From Ectobius pallidus (lineage: Eukaryota; Arthropoda; Insecta; Blattodea; Ectobiidae): DNA of 64,000 bases. A model generated the notes under the pieces. The model saw only the letters and a program-made list of their open reading frames with translations. It made no database searches and was not told the origin of the DNA. The stretch is from NCBI GenBank assembly GCA_964059195.1, contig CAXKWD010000003.1, positions 198,982,174 to 199,046,173 on the forward strand. Reading direction: 5' to 3'. This document shows positions 1 through 10,191 of this stretch, one piece after another. Each line of letters opens with the position of its first letter. Within the stretch, counting starts at the first letter, position 1. Both the position numbers and the translations under genes were made by a program.

Positions 1-659
1 AAGAAAAAATAACTTTTCGTTTGGTGTCTCAGATGTTACCGGATGTTGGCTATACTTAGTGTGCTTATTCCAAATATGTAAGTTACAGTTTTTCTCTACC
101 AGCTCTACTTTTGTCGAGGGGTAGGATTTTATTCGTGAACTCTTAGTCTAGCCATACTTAGGACACGTAGGACTAAAACTGTACGAAGTACAGAAAAAAC
201 TAAAAGCTGAATTATTTTTTGGCCCACAAATTGACAGCTCATAAGTCATAAACCACCGTACAATATGTGATAATATCACTTTTCTGAAAGACTCCATATG
301 TTATAGGCCTATTGTAATTGTAATGTTAGTGTGTTGCTTTTCTCTTCAAATGACTTAGAAGCTACAAAGAGGCACTGTCTTTTATATATATCAAACGTAA
401 AATGGGATAATTTGCATAATGGTAATACCATATCTCAAAAACTAAAGCTGATAGAGCAAAACTAATGGCACATTTAGCTTCAGCGACCTAAATATCCCCA
501 AGAATAGGTATAAATTCTAAGGCACCAAAATGGCTGTTGGTCTGTGTTATTATTGTCATGTCTCTTCTATTATTATTGCTATTTTTTCTATCAATATTTT
601 TGTATAGCATTACTATATTATATCTTATGTTATTATATTGTATTTTGTTATTAGTGTCG
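1..659. other. No gene seen; AT-rich repeat-derived sequence
   Basis: No convincing coding sequence. The stretch around 541-600 resembles 16858-16920, so part of it is a dispersed repeat. The short open frame at 537-752 is low complexity and runs into the SINE at 660, so it is not called as a gene. Confidence 0.5.
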
Positions 660-965
660 TCCGCCGGCGTGGTCTTGTGGTTAGCGTCGCTGACTACAGA
701 TCCGTCGGCCCGGGTTCGATTCCCGGTACCTCCTCGGATTTTTCTGAGGTAGGGAGGTCTGGTAGGGGTGCACTCAGCCTCGTGATTCTAAATTGAGGAG
801 CTACTTGATAGAGAAGTAGCGGCTCCGGTCCAGAAAACCACCACTAACGGCCGTGGGTGTCGGCATGCTGACCACATGCCCCCCAATCCTGCCATCTGCC
901 TACGGGAGATGATGCAGCGGTCGGGTGGTAGGCCAAGTCCCTTCAGGGATGTAGCGCCACGGAGT
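660..965 (+). mobile_element. tRNA-derived SINE, family S1
   Basis: A tRNA-like head has a plausible A box (TGGTCTTGTGGTTAGCG) and a B box (GGGTTCGATTCC), followed by a non-tRNA body of about 230 bp ending near a T-rich tail. The distal body recurs at 15686-15740 (reverse strand) and at 31391-31432, which shows it is a mobile family. Pol III promoter boxes followed by an unrelated body is the standard SINE layout. Confidence 0.75.
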
Positions 966-984
966 TTATTTTATTTTTTTATTA

Positions 985-1136
985 TTAGTGTCACATTTCT
1001 TTGTCTTGTGCATAGTACAGCACGAACGGCCGTATAGGCTCATGCGTTGGATTTGTTCTAATGGAAATGTATTTAATATGTATATAAGAATAAAGATGCA
1101 CCTTACCATACCATACCATACCATACCATACCACAA
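985..1136 (+). repeat. Dispersed repeat 3' end with (CCATA)n tail
   Basis: This block, including the motif GCACGAACGGCCGT, matches 18747-18897 closely. It ends in about five CCATA units, as expected of a retroelement 3' end. The element class is not clear from the sequence. Confidence 0.6.
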
Positions 1137-1559
1137 TATATACTTTTTTAATAACATGCATTGACAGAGGCCTATGATTATTCTAGGCCTTTGTAATAAC
1201 CGACTTTTGGTTCATAAGTCATTTTATATTCATTCATAGAGATTTAATAATATTTTTTTTAGTTTAATAGACACAGTTAAATGGTCATATCGAGTGAAGT
1301 AAAGGTAGATATGACATAAGCATTTAGGTCAGTTATAGAAAAATTAAGAAGTCTGTGTAATAGAATGAACCATGTTTATCTATTAAAACAAGCAATTTAA
1401 TTCTAGAACCCAGGAAAAATAAGAAACTAAATAGCTCGTGATAGTCCTTTAAGTCTACCGAACAGATAAATGGACCTACTTGTAATAACGTAATCAAGTT
1501 ATAATAAGACGACAATTTACAAGTAATATTTCCTGCGATCATGACGCTCTATGTTTACA

Positions 1560-1702
1560 TAACTATTACTTATCCTGAAAATATGTTCATATGCTGTCTG
1601 TAATGGGCCCAGAATGCTAAACTATATAATAGAACAAACTATGCTAATTGACCAATACACAGACGTTACGTTCCACTGTACAGATCAAAAACCGATAGAA
1701 CT
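1560..1702 (+). promoter_or_regulatory. Putative promoter block of first-exon cassette A1
   Basis: This block is conserved at every cassette (about 8190-8386, 8690-8864, 21050-21408 less its insert, 24470-24644 and 25750-26330 less its insert). Shared parts are a TGTCTGTAATGGG-like stretch, then ATGCTAAACTACATAAT (here with TATATAAT near 1623, a possible TATA element), then a segment ending shortly before the ATG. Before the SINE at 1716 inserted, the block lay about 100 bp upstream of its exon. Promoter activity is inferred from position and conservation only. Confidence 0.5.
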
Positions 1703-1715
1703 ATCGGAATGAAGG

Positions 1716-2310
1716 CCGTCACGGTGGCTCATGCTTAGCGCGTGGGCCTGGCATGCTAGCGGTCCCGAGTTCAAATCTCGGGGCCGGCGGGCGTGTCATT
1801 TGTGGTGGACAAAGCCGTGACCTTTGGGGGTTTTTCTCGGGGATCCTCCCGTTTCCCCCTTAATTCATTCCACCAACACTCTCCACTTCAACTTCCTTTC
1901 CCCCCTCATTATCATCCCGTTCCCCTTTACTGGTTTTCGGGCCAGCTCCTGCTGCAGACTCTGCTGCGGGCCTCCCCCGTCCTGCCCCGTTGCTTGTGGT
2001 CAAGAGTTGCTGGTGGTGTCCCGTACCTTTGGGGATCTCAGAGGGACCCTGGGTTAGTGGCGCACGTCATGGTGTGCCGCGCCTATGGGGCTCTTGTAGG
2101 AGGGACCCTGGGTACGGTGCACGTGGAGTGGTACCTCGTCTTAGCTGGATGTAGGGGAGCTCCGTGGGGGCTGGTGGTGGAGTCTGTTGACAGACAGGGG
2201 GGCCTTAGGGCATGCACATCATTCGTTTCCTAGGGGTGTACAATGGGCCCGCCTATGAGGCCTACGTGCGCGAGCCCGTCAGGGCTCAGCCCCTGAGCCG
2301 ATAAGATAAG
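1716..2310 (+). mobile_element. GC-rich tRNA-derived SINE-like insertion in cassette A1
   Basis: The head at 1716-1790 has an A-box-like TGGCTCATGCTTAGCG and a B-box-like GAGTTCAAATCTC. The body is markedly GC-rich compared with its surroundings. It is bounded by near-identical 13-bp direct repeats, ATCGGAATGAAGG at 1703-1715 and ATCAGAATGAAGG at 2311-2323. The repeat contains the start codon of the first exon, so the insertion duplicated the ATG and separated the promoter block from exon A1 by about 600 bp. The open frames inside it are incidental. Confidence 0.7.
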
Positions 2311-2316
2311 ATCAGA

Positions 2317-2340
2317 ATGAAGGAAAACTTATTTTTACAG
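2317..2340 (+). CDS. Alternative first coding exon A1 of the IR gene (putative)
   Basis: Eight codons, MKENLFLQ, followed directly by the donor GTAAACTG. The exon ends in phase 0 and matches the phase-0 acceptor at 11765, whose first residues are VYLYLLITETG, so the joined product starts with a hydrophobic leader like a signal peptide. The same layout recurs at 8387, 8865 and 24645. The SINE at 1716-2310 now sits between this exon and its promoter block, so A1 may be silent or driven from inside the SINE. Confidence 0.5.
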
Positions 2341-2660
2341 GTAAACTGAATCCATACATCCATATATCCATATATGGCATATTTTCTATCGGTAAAGTAA
2401 AGTAGAATCCTGCTAATAATCAGCCCTAAAATATGTGGTCTCCATGATTTATTTATCTTTCAGCTGTATTTATACTCTTTTAGATGCGAGACCATATTAG
2501 GAGTTGGGGATCTGTGTCTATACAGTAGGGTAGGCCATGGAACTATTGATTGTCAATTGCTTTTATTATTTGTGTATTTTTATGGAGTAAAATTTAAGTG
2601 ATATTAATTTAAATGGATATGATACAGGATGATTCCTGGTATGTAAACATCGAATTCATC

Positions 2661-4248
2661 GGGTCGTACCCTTTTGCGTCCCAAAGCGAGTGGTCACTTC
2701 ATCAAAACAACCCTCGTGCATCCGTTGCAATTTGACGTAAACAACCCTCGTGCGTCCCGTCTTGAACAAGATCAATACATCACACACGCTCAACAACCGT
2801 TGTTAATTCCAAGAAAAATGAAAAAGAGGTCTTCTTGGTAGAAAAAATTATTGAATATGGAACTGAAGCACTCAGCAGACTGGAATATGTGCGAACAGTA
2901 TAATTTAAGTTCTTACAAATCAGAAGAAAGTAAACTGGTAGCTAAAAGATAAAGAGTAACTTCATTCTCCGCTTCAGTTTTATTTAATACTAGCTGAAAA
3001 GGCCCGGCGTCGCCCGGGCTTTGTATTATTTAATTTGATATTAACTTATGGAGGACTTTTGATTTTGAAACTCTAGGTCCTTATATAATATGTATGTAAA
3101 ACTTGAAATGAAGAAAAGGATTTATCACACTCAAACTATTCCATCAGAAAACGCTAGATATAGCTTTTTATGGCTCCTAGAGGATGTCGAATGCTGCATT
3201 CCGTTGCTTCTACACATCATGCCTGGGAGGGGTTGAAATAAGAAGAAACATAAATTACATAAGATTGCATTGGCTTGACGGAAAATGTTATTTCTCATTC
3301 TCATGTTACCATACAACCGTTTCGGAGCTGAAATAAAATAGAAATGCAGTATCACTTTCATACTTTCCTCCCCTAAAACCCGGGACATAATACACTGCGA
3401 GCATAGGACTCAAAATGTTCCATCCCATGCTTAGGGCCTATGATAAATCTCAACTAATAAAAAGCCTACAGCTATGGATAACTGACTATTTACCGACTTC
3501 TGATATAGCATACTCACACACTTAAGTTGCTCCTGCAATACGACCTCTTATTCTACATCAAAATGTGAAGTGAGAAAATATGTCTTATGTCGAGGGTAGA
3601 GAAAGTTATGTGACTGCATCACACTGTGCTTTATTTTCGTGAAATTCATTTTTCAGTAATTATTTTCGCCAATATATTACATGGAATCATAATTCGTTAA
3701 AGTCCAGCATTAGGCTATATAGTTGCCAAGGCCCTATGTAATCACAGTAAACAATTCACTGTTGCCATGTGAACTGAACAACATTTCATTTTTTTCAGTA
3801 GAATATTCACAGAAATTATATAATTTTCAAGGGAAGTACTGATTTGTTTCAATTTTAATGTCGACAGCTATACTTCCCGGGCTTAACTGGGTATGTGTGC
3901 AAAATGTCGTGTAAATTGGTAAAGAAATGTAGATCTGTATAAGGAACAAACATACATACATACATACATACATACATACATACACACTTTCGATTTTATA
4001 TATTAGATTGACAGTAATACAAGGATTAAAACTTTTGTGGTGTGTAGTAGTTCGCCTCATCGCGGTGCACCCTGGGTAATGCTAAACGAACTGCATGGTA
4101 CCAATTATTAATTTTACCTGTATTCCATGGGACGCATTTTGGTCATTGCTCTAGAGAGACCCGGGACGCAAACGGGTCATTGGATCTGAGGATCTATGGA
4201 CGCTTAAGTCCTAGTTTAGTGGTTTTGGGACGCAAAAGTCCAGACCCC
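2661..4248. mobile_element. Non-autonomous DNA transposon with 8-bp TSD
   Basis: Direct repeats AATTCATC at 2653-2660 and 4249-4256 bracket the element, and copy B has the corresponding uninterrupted site near 22470. Imperfect inverted termini share CTTTTGCGTCCCAAA, and GGGACGCA-type motifs recur inside both ends. An 8-bp TSD suggests hAT-like, but no transposase was recognised. A copy of repeat family E (2989-4008) is nested inside. Confidence 0.65.
2989..4008 (+). repeat. Repeat family E, copy 1
   Basis: It begins ACTAGCTGAAAAGGCCCGGC and ends in a (CATA)n microsatellite followed by TTATATATTAGAT. Other copies are at 10192-11027, 17678-18691, 31978-32822 and 33407-35366. No open frame or inverted terminus identifies its class. 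Confidence 0.7.
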
Positions 4249-4651
4249 AATTCATCATATGCTTTCACGACTGGGGATACCATGAAAAAACCCATGTCAA
4301 AGTGGCATATAAACTTCTGGCTTATGTCTGGGAAAGGAATTTAAGATACCGGTATCTGTAAAAATGGCCCAGTTATACAATTATACGTAATATATAATTA
4401 TACATAAAGCATTCCTGGACGCAAACACAATATAAAAACTTTTATGATTATCCCTCATATTTTCAATCTCAACCTTACTTTCTTCGAAACTATTTAAAAA
4501 ATAACTTAGACAGGTAATCGCAGGGAATGTTGCACGTCTCTTCTTCACTGAGAGATGGAGTGACTATGCATCGTTATCCTACGTTATAGGACAAGTAGTA
4601 ATATCCTGGGTTTTGTTAATATCTAATTCATTCTTTAGGCCACATCGTAAT

Positions 4652-5263
4652 GGTGGGGTGCACATTGGCACAGTCGAATTTTCGTCCACATCGGCATAAT
4701 ATATTTATATTGTAATATTATCGTGCTCATCGCCACACAACCCGTTGGGGCTAGGGGTGGACATAGAGACTCAAACCTACAGCCTCCTTCACCACGGCTC
4801 CAAGGAAGCACCCCTTAGCTACCGCGGCTAAGGAAACCGGCCGTTGATATCGTAGATAGGTTAAGTCAGGTTAGGTTAGGTTAGGTTAGGTTAGGTTAGG
4901 TTAGGTTTGGTTTGGTTAGGTTAGGTTAGATTAGATTAGGTTAGATTAGATTAGGTCTCATTCAATCAATTCATAAGTCTCATTCAATCGCAGGCAGATA
5001 CTTTATGAATGATTTCTAAACAATACAATTATAATATTAATGTACACAGTATGTATCTATAGTAATAAAAGGAAGTGTTTGTCTTTCTGTCTATCTAGCA
5101 GTTACTGTGAACTCCATTGCGTTCAATACGATAATGTAATTCCAACTTTGTCTCTATGTCCACCCCTACTAAGGGTGTGTGGCGATGAGCACGATGATAT
5201 TGCAAGATAAAAACAATATGCCGATGTGCACGAAAATGCGATTGTGCCGATGTACACGTAACC
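4652..5263 (-). mobile_element. Insertion with inverted arms, tRNA-like segment and telomere-like repeat
   Basis: About 110-bp inverted arms (about 4652-4768 and 5150-5263) both contain the motif GCTCATCGCCACACA on opposite strands. The direct repeat TCGTAA lies on both sides, and copy B shows the empty site near 22945. On the minus strand, about 4740-4850 resembles a tRNA head (A box GCGGTAGCTAAGG, B box GGTTTGAGTC). The centre holds the TTAGG tract. It could be a SINE dimer or a hairpin DNA element. Confidence 0.55.
4864..4955 (+). repeat. Interstitial (TTAGG)n telomere-like tract
   Basis: About nine near-perfect TTAGG units are followed by degenerate ones (TTTGG, TTAGA). TTAGG is the canonical telomere repeat of most insects. 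The tract is inside an inserted element and not at a chromosome end. Confidence 0.85.
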
Positions 5264-5313
5264 ATCGTAAAATTGTCTGCGATTAAAAGATGTTAAGGTC
5301 CGTTTATGTTTGA

Positions 5314-6256
5314 CTCATAGCGCGCTGAAGGAAATGCTAAGCCTTCCCATGGATATCCCAGATGCAATGATCTACAACCCTAGGAAATATAAAGGAATAG
5401 GGATATTCAGAACAAAATGGGAAGTAATATTGCAGCAAATCAATGCACTGAGATGCCTATATAAGACTCAGAATTCTTATATTCTGCAAACTCGTAATCT
5501 CCAACATGAAAGTTTACAGTGCCTTAAGCAGATTAATGTAGAGTCAGAAGACAGTCTATTTTATAAAGACTGCAGTTTCCTTAATGCTAAAAAGGTTCGA
5601 GACCATCTCAGAACTAAAGAATTTGATATATGGTGTAATCACCCACAAAAAGGGAAGGGTGTCATCTTATTTAAACAGCACACGCCTACAAACAGGTGGA
5701 TATGGAATCATGTTGGTCTGTCTTGCAGTGAATGGCGTGACTATTTGAAAATGGTGGGAAATGTTGCTGCAGTGCGCGCTGTGCCGGGTAGAGCTCAGGA
5801 CAACCGTTGTCGGCATTGCCACAACGAGGTAGAAACTCTTGCACATGTTCTGGGTTCCTGTCCGCATGGCGAGATCCTTCGAAACATCAGACACCATACA
5901 GTACGGTCAATTGTTGCAAATGCCCTTAAAGATGCTGGTTATACTACTTTTGAAGAGGTGCATGGTCTCTCTACCACCGGGACTACGAAGCGAATTGATA
6001 TCATTGCTTTTCAAAGAACCACACGATCCGGATTTATAATTGATCCTACTGTGCGTTTCGAAGTGAATGAGGCACAGCCGCAAGATGTTAACAAGGAAAA
6101 GCAAGACATCTATAATCCTACCATCCCTTACTATCGTGATAAATACAATCTCAAAGAACTTGAAGTCATTGGACTCATGGTAGGAGCAAGAGGAACTGTT
6201 ACAACTTTCATGTTGAACACCTTCAAGAGATTGGGACTTCCTCCATCAGTTATAAC
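5314..6256 (+). CDS. R2-like retrotransposon protein, C-terminal part (zinc knuckle and restriction-like endonuclease)
   Basis: The open frame lacks the reverse transcriptase core. It starts in the region after the RT thumb (LPMDIPDAMIYNPRKYKG). Around residues 168-185 is a CCHC knuckle (CRHCHNEVETLAHVLGSC). After it come RHHTVR, then RIDIIAF and FIIDPTVRFE, which fit the PD-(D/E)XK endonuclease of R2-type elements, and then EVIGLMVGARG. Past 6256 the frame enters a hAT insertion and stops at 6299 with 14 foreign residues. The native frame resumes after the second TSD copy at 7713 and stops at 7787. No ATG or 5' part is present, so this is a dead, truncated copy. Confidence 0.75.
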
Positions 6257-7236
6257 TAGAGGTGTACATATTCTGATTTTAGCTTGCCTGCCCCTTTGAA
6301 ATTCTGCAACCAGTCACAGCTTTTAACTTGCTTGACTTGAAAGCAAGCCAGATTACAACGATGATAAGAAATACTGTCGCTATGAGTCATAAGCTCTTCA
6401 TAACTTGGTGGGTTGCTCAGGACCTAAGGAAACTGCAAGGCCTGGCGGAAAGAATATGAAACTGGCAGTGCACTGGTAAGTCGTGCAATTACGTAGTTGA
6501 GGAACTTCAGATGTATTTAGAGAATTTTACCCTGAAGGAAGCCGAGGAGAAACTAAAATGTGGACAGTTTTAATTAATTATCAATGAACAAAAGTACTAG
6601 TCCGGCATGGGAAAAATTTTCAAACATTTTCGAGAAAACATCATAAAATCATTAATAACAATAACAAAAATCCCTTTAGGCAAGCCTACAAGCTGAGGTA
6701 GATTTCGAAGTGCTTTTGTTTTAATTTACTGTCGCTGCGTAGCACTCTTCTTCTTTAGCCTTAGCATGACAAACCCGCAATAATAACTGCAAAAAAGAGG
6801 AAAGAGAACTTTTTAAAACATTCAAATCTCGCCTTATATGAGAACTATCAAGAAACTAGTTATTGATTTGTAGAGTACTCATCAAGAGCTTTTCAACGAT
6901 ACCCCACAAGACGTAGTTTCGAAAATTTCGAATTTCCATCCCCATACCCCCACCCCCACTCGTACTCCCAAAACCCCCGAATCGTTGGTGTCACTGTGAA
7001 CTCCATAAGGAGTACTCTAATTTATTCAATCAAAGTTTCCTTCTATACTTCATAGGGGCCGAGATATAAATGTTTTAAAATTTCAACCCCCTCCCCCGAC
7101 CACCCCCTTAGGCCAATTCTGCTCATTAACGAACTTGTCTGAACTATTGGGCCTAGAAATAACATAATAAAATTTGATTCAAATATCATGAAAATTACGG
7201 CCGCTAGCGTGTAAAGATATATATGCATGTATATAA

Positions 7237-7271
<35 letters not shown>

Positions 7272-7712
7272 CTGTATATAAATATAAATATCACAATTTT
7301 TTTAACAGGCGGTGGTTTCGTACTTAGGGAGGCATGAAACGTAACGATATGAACGAATTTTTTGAAAGTCATTAGGTAGATTTTTCTTCGAAATCTACCT
7401 AATAATAAAAATAATAATTGTGTTAAGACGCTAAAACGATTTTTAATACTTTATCCACCTTTTATTTATCTGCATGGTGAATTTCTTCTACCAGCATGTA
7501 GAAAAGCAAGAAAGTATTACCTACACTCAGCAACTACAGTTGTTTAGCTGATAGGAAAGTCGCAAGCTTATTCTGACTTGCCTAGGCTGGGTTTGACCTG
7601 AACCATCGGGCTTAAAGAAACCTGCCTGCTTCCTAGCTATGACGCTGGCAACCTGCTTGCCTGGCGTTCAAGCGGGTTTGGGCAAGCTAAAATCGAGATT
7701 TGTACACCTCTG
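6257..7712. mobile_element. hAT-like element inside the R2-like ORF
   Basis: Perfect 8-bp TSD GTTATAAC at 6249-6256 and 7713-7720. Inverted termini begin YAGAGGTGTACA and share ATTTTAGCTTGCC. No transposase frame was recognised. The interior holds a (TA)n tract near 7235-7275 and the hairpin at 7371-7403. Confidence 0.8.
7371..7403. repeat. Perfect 13-bp hairpin
   Basis: ATTAGGTAGATTT and its exact reverse complement are separated by the 7-nt loop TTCTTCG. It lies inside the hAT at 6257-7712; it could be a relic junction of a smaller insertion. Confidence 0.7.
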
Positions 7713-7954
7713 GTTATAACTGAAGTTGCTTTAGCAACCCTCAGAGGATGTGTTTCAATACTGAGGAATCACATATATAAATCCTAATCGTAACTGTTAA
7801 TGATTTTCTATTTTGTATTAACTTTTCCTTAATTTTATTCTCTTTTTCTTTTCAATGTTCTATGTTCAATTACCTTTTTGTTTTTCTTTTCTGGTACTCT
7901 TTGTCTGTGTAGGCAACCCATAACTATGGGAAGATTAAATAAATAAATAATAAC

Positions 7955-8105
7955 GTAATCAATATGGAATATAGCTGTACGTATGACTACAATTTTCGAT
8001 AAACCATTAGAGTGTGTTGATACTTTGCAAATGTGTTGACCTGTTGTATGTAATAGGCCCGGGCATGCTAAACTACATAATAAACAAACTATGTCAATGT
8101 TTACA
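7955..8105 (+). promoter_or_regulatory. Extra copy of the cassette promoter-like block, without an exon
   Basis: It contains the TGTAATAGGCCC...GCATGCTAAACTACATAAT signature found at each cassette but runs into the next cassette without the 8-codon exon. Copy B has the equivalent at about 22990-23180. It may be a degenerate fourth cassette. Confidence 0.4.
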
Positions 8106-8189
8106 ATTCCAAATAACCTAAGAGATAATAGAGTCTGTTTAAGTTGAACTCGACTAGCAATTACCTATAATAATGTATTGATGTGCGTA

Positions 8190-8386
8190 TGACGACAATT
8201 TGTTGGAAGGGTAGTATACTTTGCAATTGTCCTGGTATCTTTTCTGTAATAAGTTCCGTCGTGCTAAATTACAGAATAAACAAAGATAATTCACTAACAT
8301 GTTACGTTATTGGGAAATAGTTCTATGTACGCATCATTGTGTCTGAAGAAAGTCTTCGAGTTGGGCGGGAAATAAGTACGATCAGT
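8190..8386 (+). promoter_or_regulatory. Putative promoter block of cassette A2
   Basis: Same order of conserved stretches as in the other cassettes, ending GATCAGTATGAAG at the start codon. Copy B at 24440-24644 is closely similar here, making this the best-conserved cassette between copies. Confidence 0.5.
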
Positions 8387-8410
8387 ATGAAGAACAACTT
8401 ATTTTTACAG
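8387..8410 (+). CDS. Alternative first coding exon A2 of the IR gene (putative)
   Basis: Eight codons, MKNNLFLQ, then the donor GTAAAATA; phase 0, matching the acceptor at 11765 about 3.35 kb downstream. Its copy-B counterpart at 24645-24668 encodes the same peptide and keeps the donor, the only B exon still in frame. The exon is uninterrupted and close to its promoter block, so A2 is a strong candidate for a working start. Confidence 0.55.
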
Positions 8411-8689
8411 GTAAAATAACATTTTAAAACTGTCATTTTTTAAAAAATCATTAAACTAAAGAAGACTCTTGCTCATCCAGTTCTTAAGTGTAAGGGATCC
8501 ATAACATTTATACAGATCCAAGGCAATGCATAGATCTTTATTATCGATTAACATTTTAATAAAATGTGAAAATATCAGTTTCTGAGAACAAGCAGTTCAG
8601 AAAATAGCTCCTAACATTCCGATCATTCAATTTTGTTTATGACGATAATTTACAAGTAATATGACCAGTTGTAGCGACGAAGGAGTCCA

Positions 8690-8864
8690 TGGGTACACAT
8701 TTTTTATCCTGAAAAATGTGTTCGTTTGTTGTCTGTAATGGGATCATCATGCTAAACCACATAATGGAACAAACTACGCTAGATAACCAATAATCACAAG
8801 TCATGTAGCACTGTATAGATGATCAAGCCTTGTAGGCGAAGTCCGGACAGATAGTATGATCAGC
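8690..8864 (+). promoter_or_regulatory. Putative promoter block of cassette A3
   Basis: TGTCTGTAATGGG, then ATGCTAAACCACATAAT, then a conserved stretch ending about 128 bp downstream at the ATG, as in the other cassettes. Confidence 0.5.
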
Positions 8865-8888
8865 ATGAAGAGAAACATATTTTTACAG
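8865..8888 (+). CDS. Alternative first coding exon A3 of the IR gene (putative)
   Basis: Eight codons, MKRNIFLQ, then GTACACTG as donor; phase 0. It is the cassette nearest the main IR exon (about 2.9 kb). The copy-B counterpart (26331-26353) has lost one base and would shift frame. Confidence 0.55.
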
Positions 8889-9344
8889 GTACACTGAAAT
8901 GTTATAACATGCAAATTCTTTATCAAAAAAGTACTCTGAAGTCTTGCTAACCCAGTCCAATTATTATGTCTCAATTATAATTATTTATACAGTTTGAAGA
9001 GTGAACGATTTTATTCTTTTTTATTTTCCTTATGCTGGTTTTATTTGAGAAATTAGACTAATATGTGCGAAAAAATTTTCTATAACCTTGGGGCGCAAAT
9101 ATATTTTCGCAGATCTTGTATGTTAATCGCTCATTTTCTCAAACAGAAACAGAGTGTAGCCTTCTTCCGTGACGGCTTAAAAAAAAAAATGCTCATCGTT
9201 AGCGGAAGTGTATTCAATTTTCTGATGAGTATGTGCAAACGTAAATATTGATAATTAAAGGGGCACATTCTAAGGATTATTTGTTTTTTATTTATTTAAA
9301 TACTTATATCGAAACCCAAGTTATGAAGGTGGAGGCATTCCTTT

Positions 9345-9600
9345 TCATTCAAGCCTCGTAGAAGGGAAAACGGGTGTACCCGAGAAAACATGCTAGACCC
9401 CATGTAGACAACCACAAATTTCACATGGACCCAACCAAGATTCGATCCTGGATCCCAGTGAAGGAAGGCGAGGGGTCTTAGGGTTCGAACAAGACGCAGC
9501 TTGGTTGGTCCCCTTCCTGGTCGCTACGCTGTTGAGCCAGGCGCCGAGCACGAAGTGTGTATGCGCAAGACGCAGCCTGGTCGCTAACTGGCAGGTCGCA
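9345..9600 (-). mobile_element. SINE family S4 remnant with adjoining repeat
   Basis: The minus strand of 9345-9480 reads as a tRNA-type head (B-box-like GGATCGAATCTTGG) and a body matching 28197-28337. 9482-9600 contains CAAGACGCAGC motifs shared with the palindrome arms at 11123-11752. Confidence 0.5.
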
Positions 9601-10007
9601 TGTTATGGATTAAGTTTCTGAATTAATTCCTCTTTTATTTTAATTTCTTTGTTATTATATTCTCATTCATAAGGTTTTGAAGACACAGAAGACAATGGGA
9701 ATGAGTTTATGAATTTAAACTCATTACAGGCAGCTTCATCAAAATTAGTTACATGTAAAATGTGTCACAAGAGTATTTCACTGTTTCACAGAGTTACTAA
9801 ATTGAATGTGTATTTTTACAGTAAATTTAATGCTCTACAGCTTTTCTTCTAAAAGTTTACGTTGTAAACCGAATACTTTACGTGCTAAGATACAAAGTTC
9901 GCCGAAAAGGTGGCGTAAAAACATTTTTCGGCAAAAAAAAGTAGATTTTTGGCAGGGAATATACATTTTATAAACGGTTTGAGATAGAGAAAAATGTATG
10001 GATAGAA

Positions 10008-10008
10008 A

Positions 10009-10065
<57 letters not shown>

Positions 10066-10085
10066 GATTATATTATTATTATTGT
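10008..10085. repeat. (ATT)n microsatellite
   Basis: Uninterrupted TTA triplets over about 60 bp. Similar tracts are at 14917-14962, 19350-19395, 19596-19611 and (as ATA) 60993-61075. They explain poly-Ile and poly-Leu open frames. Confidence 0.95.
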
Positions 10086-10191
10086 TGTTTTCTTGAGTTG
10101 GTGTGACCATTGTATTTAGTCTTCAGAGCACAAGAAGACAATAAAACGAACACACTTAACCCCGCAACACGAAAATTAACATAATATAAAA

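Larger units (their letters stand above)
5314..7948 (+). mobile_element. 5'-truncated R2-like non-LTR retrotransposon
   Basis: Copy B at about 22985 shows the empty site: sequence matching up to 5313 resumes at about 7949, with roughly 19 bp of target missing in A. The insert carries the C-terminal part of an R2-clade-like protein, a short AT-rich 3' UTR and an (AAAT)n tail. It is itself interrupted by a hAT at 6257-7712. The site is not 28S rDNA. Confidence 0.75.

Noticed and set aside
1793..2233. 146-residue GC-rich open frame
   Set aside because: Lies wholly inside the SINE-like insertion 1716-2310 bounded by 13-bp direct repeats; no domain.
4864..4955. (TTAGG)n as a true telomere
   Set aside because: Only about 90 bp, internal, and inside an inserted element with flanking direct repeats.
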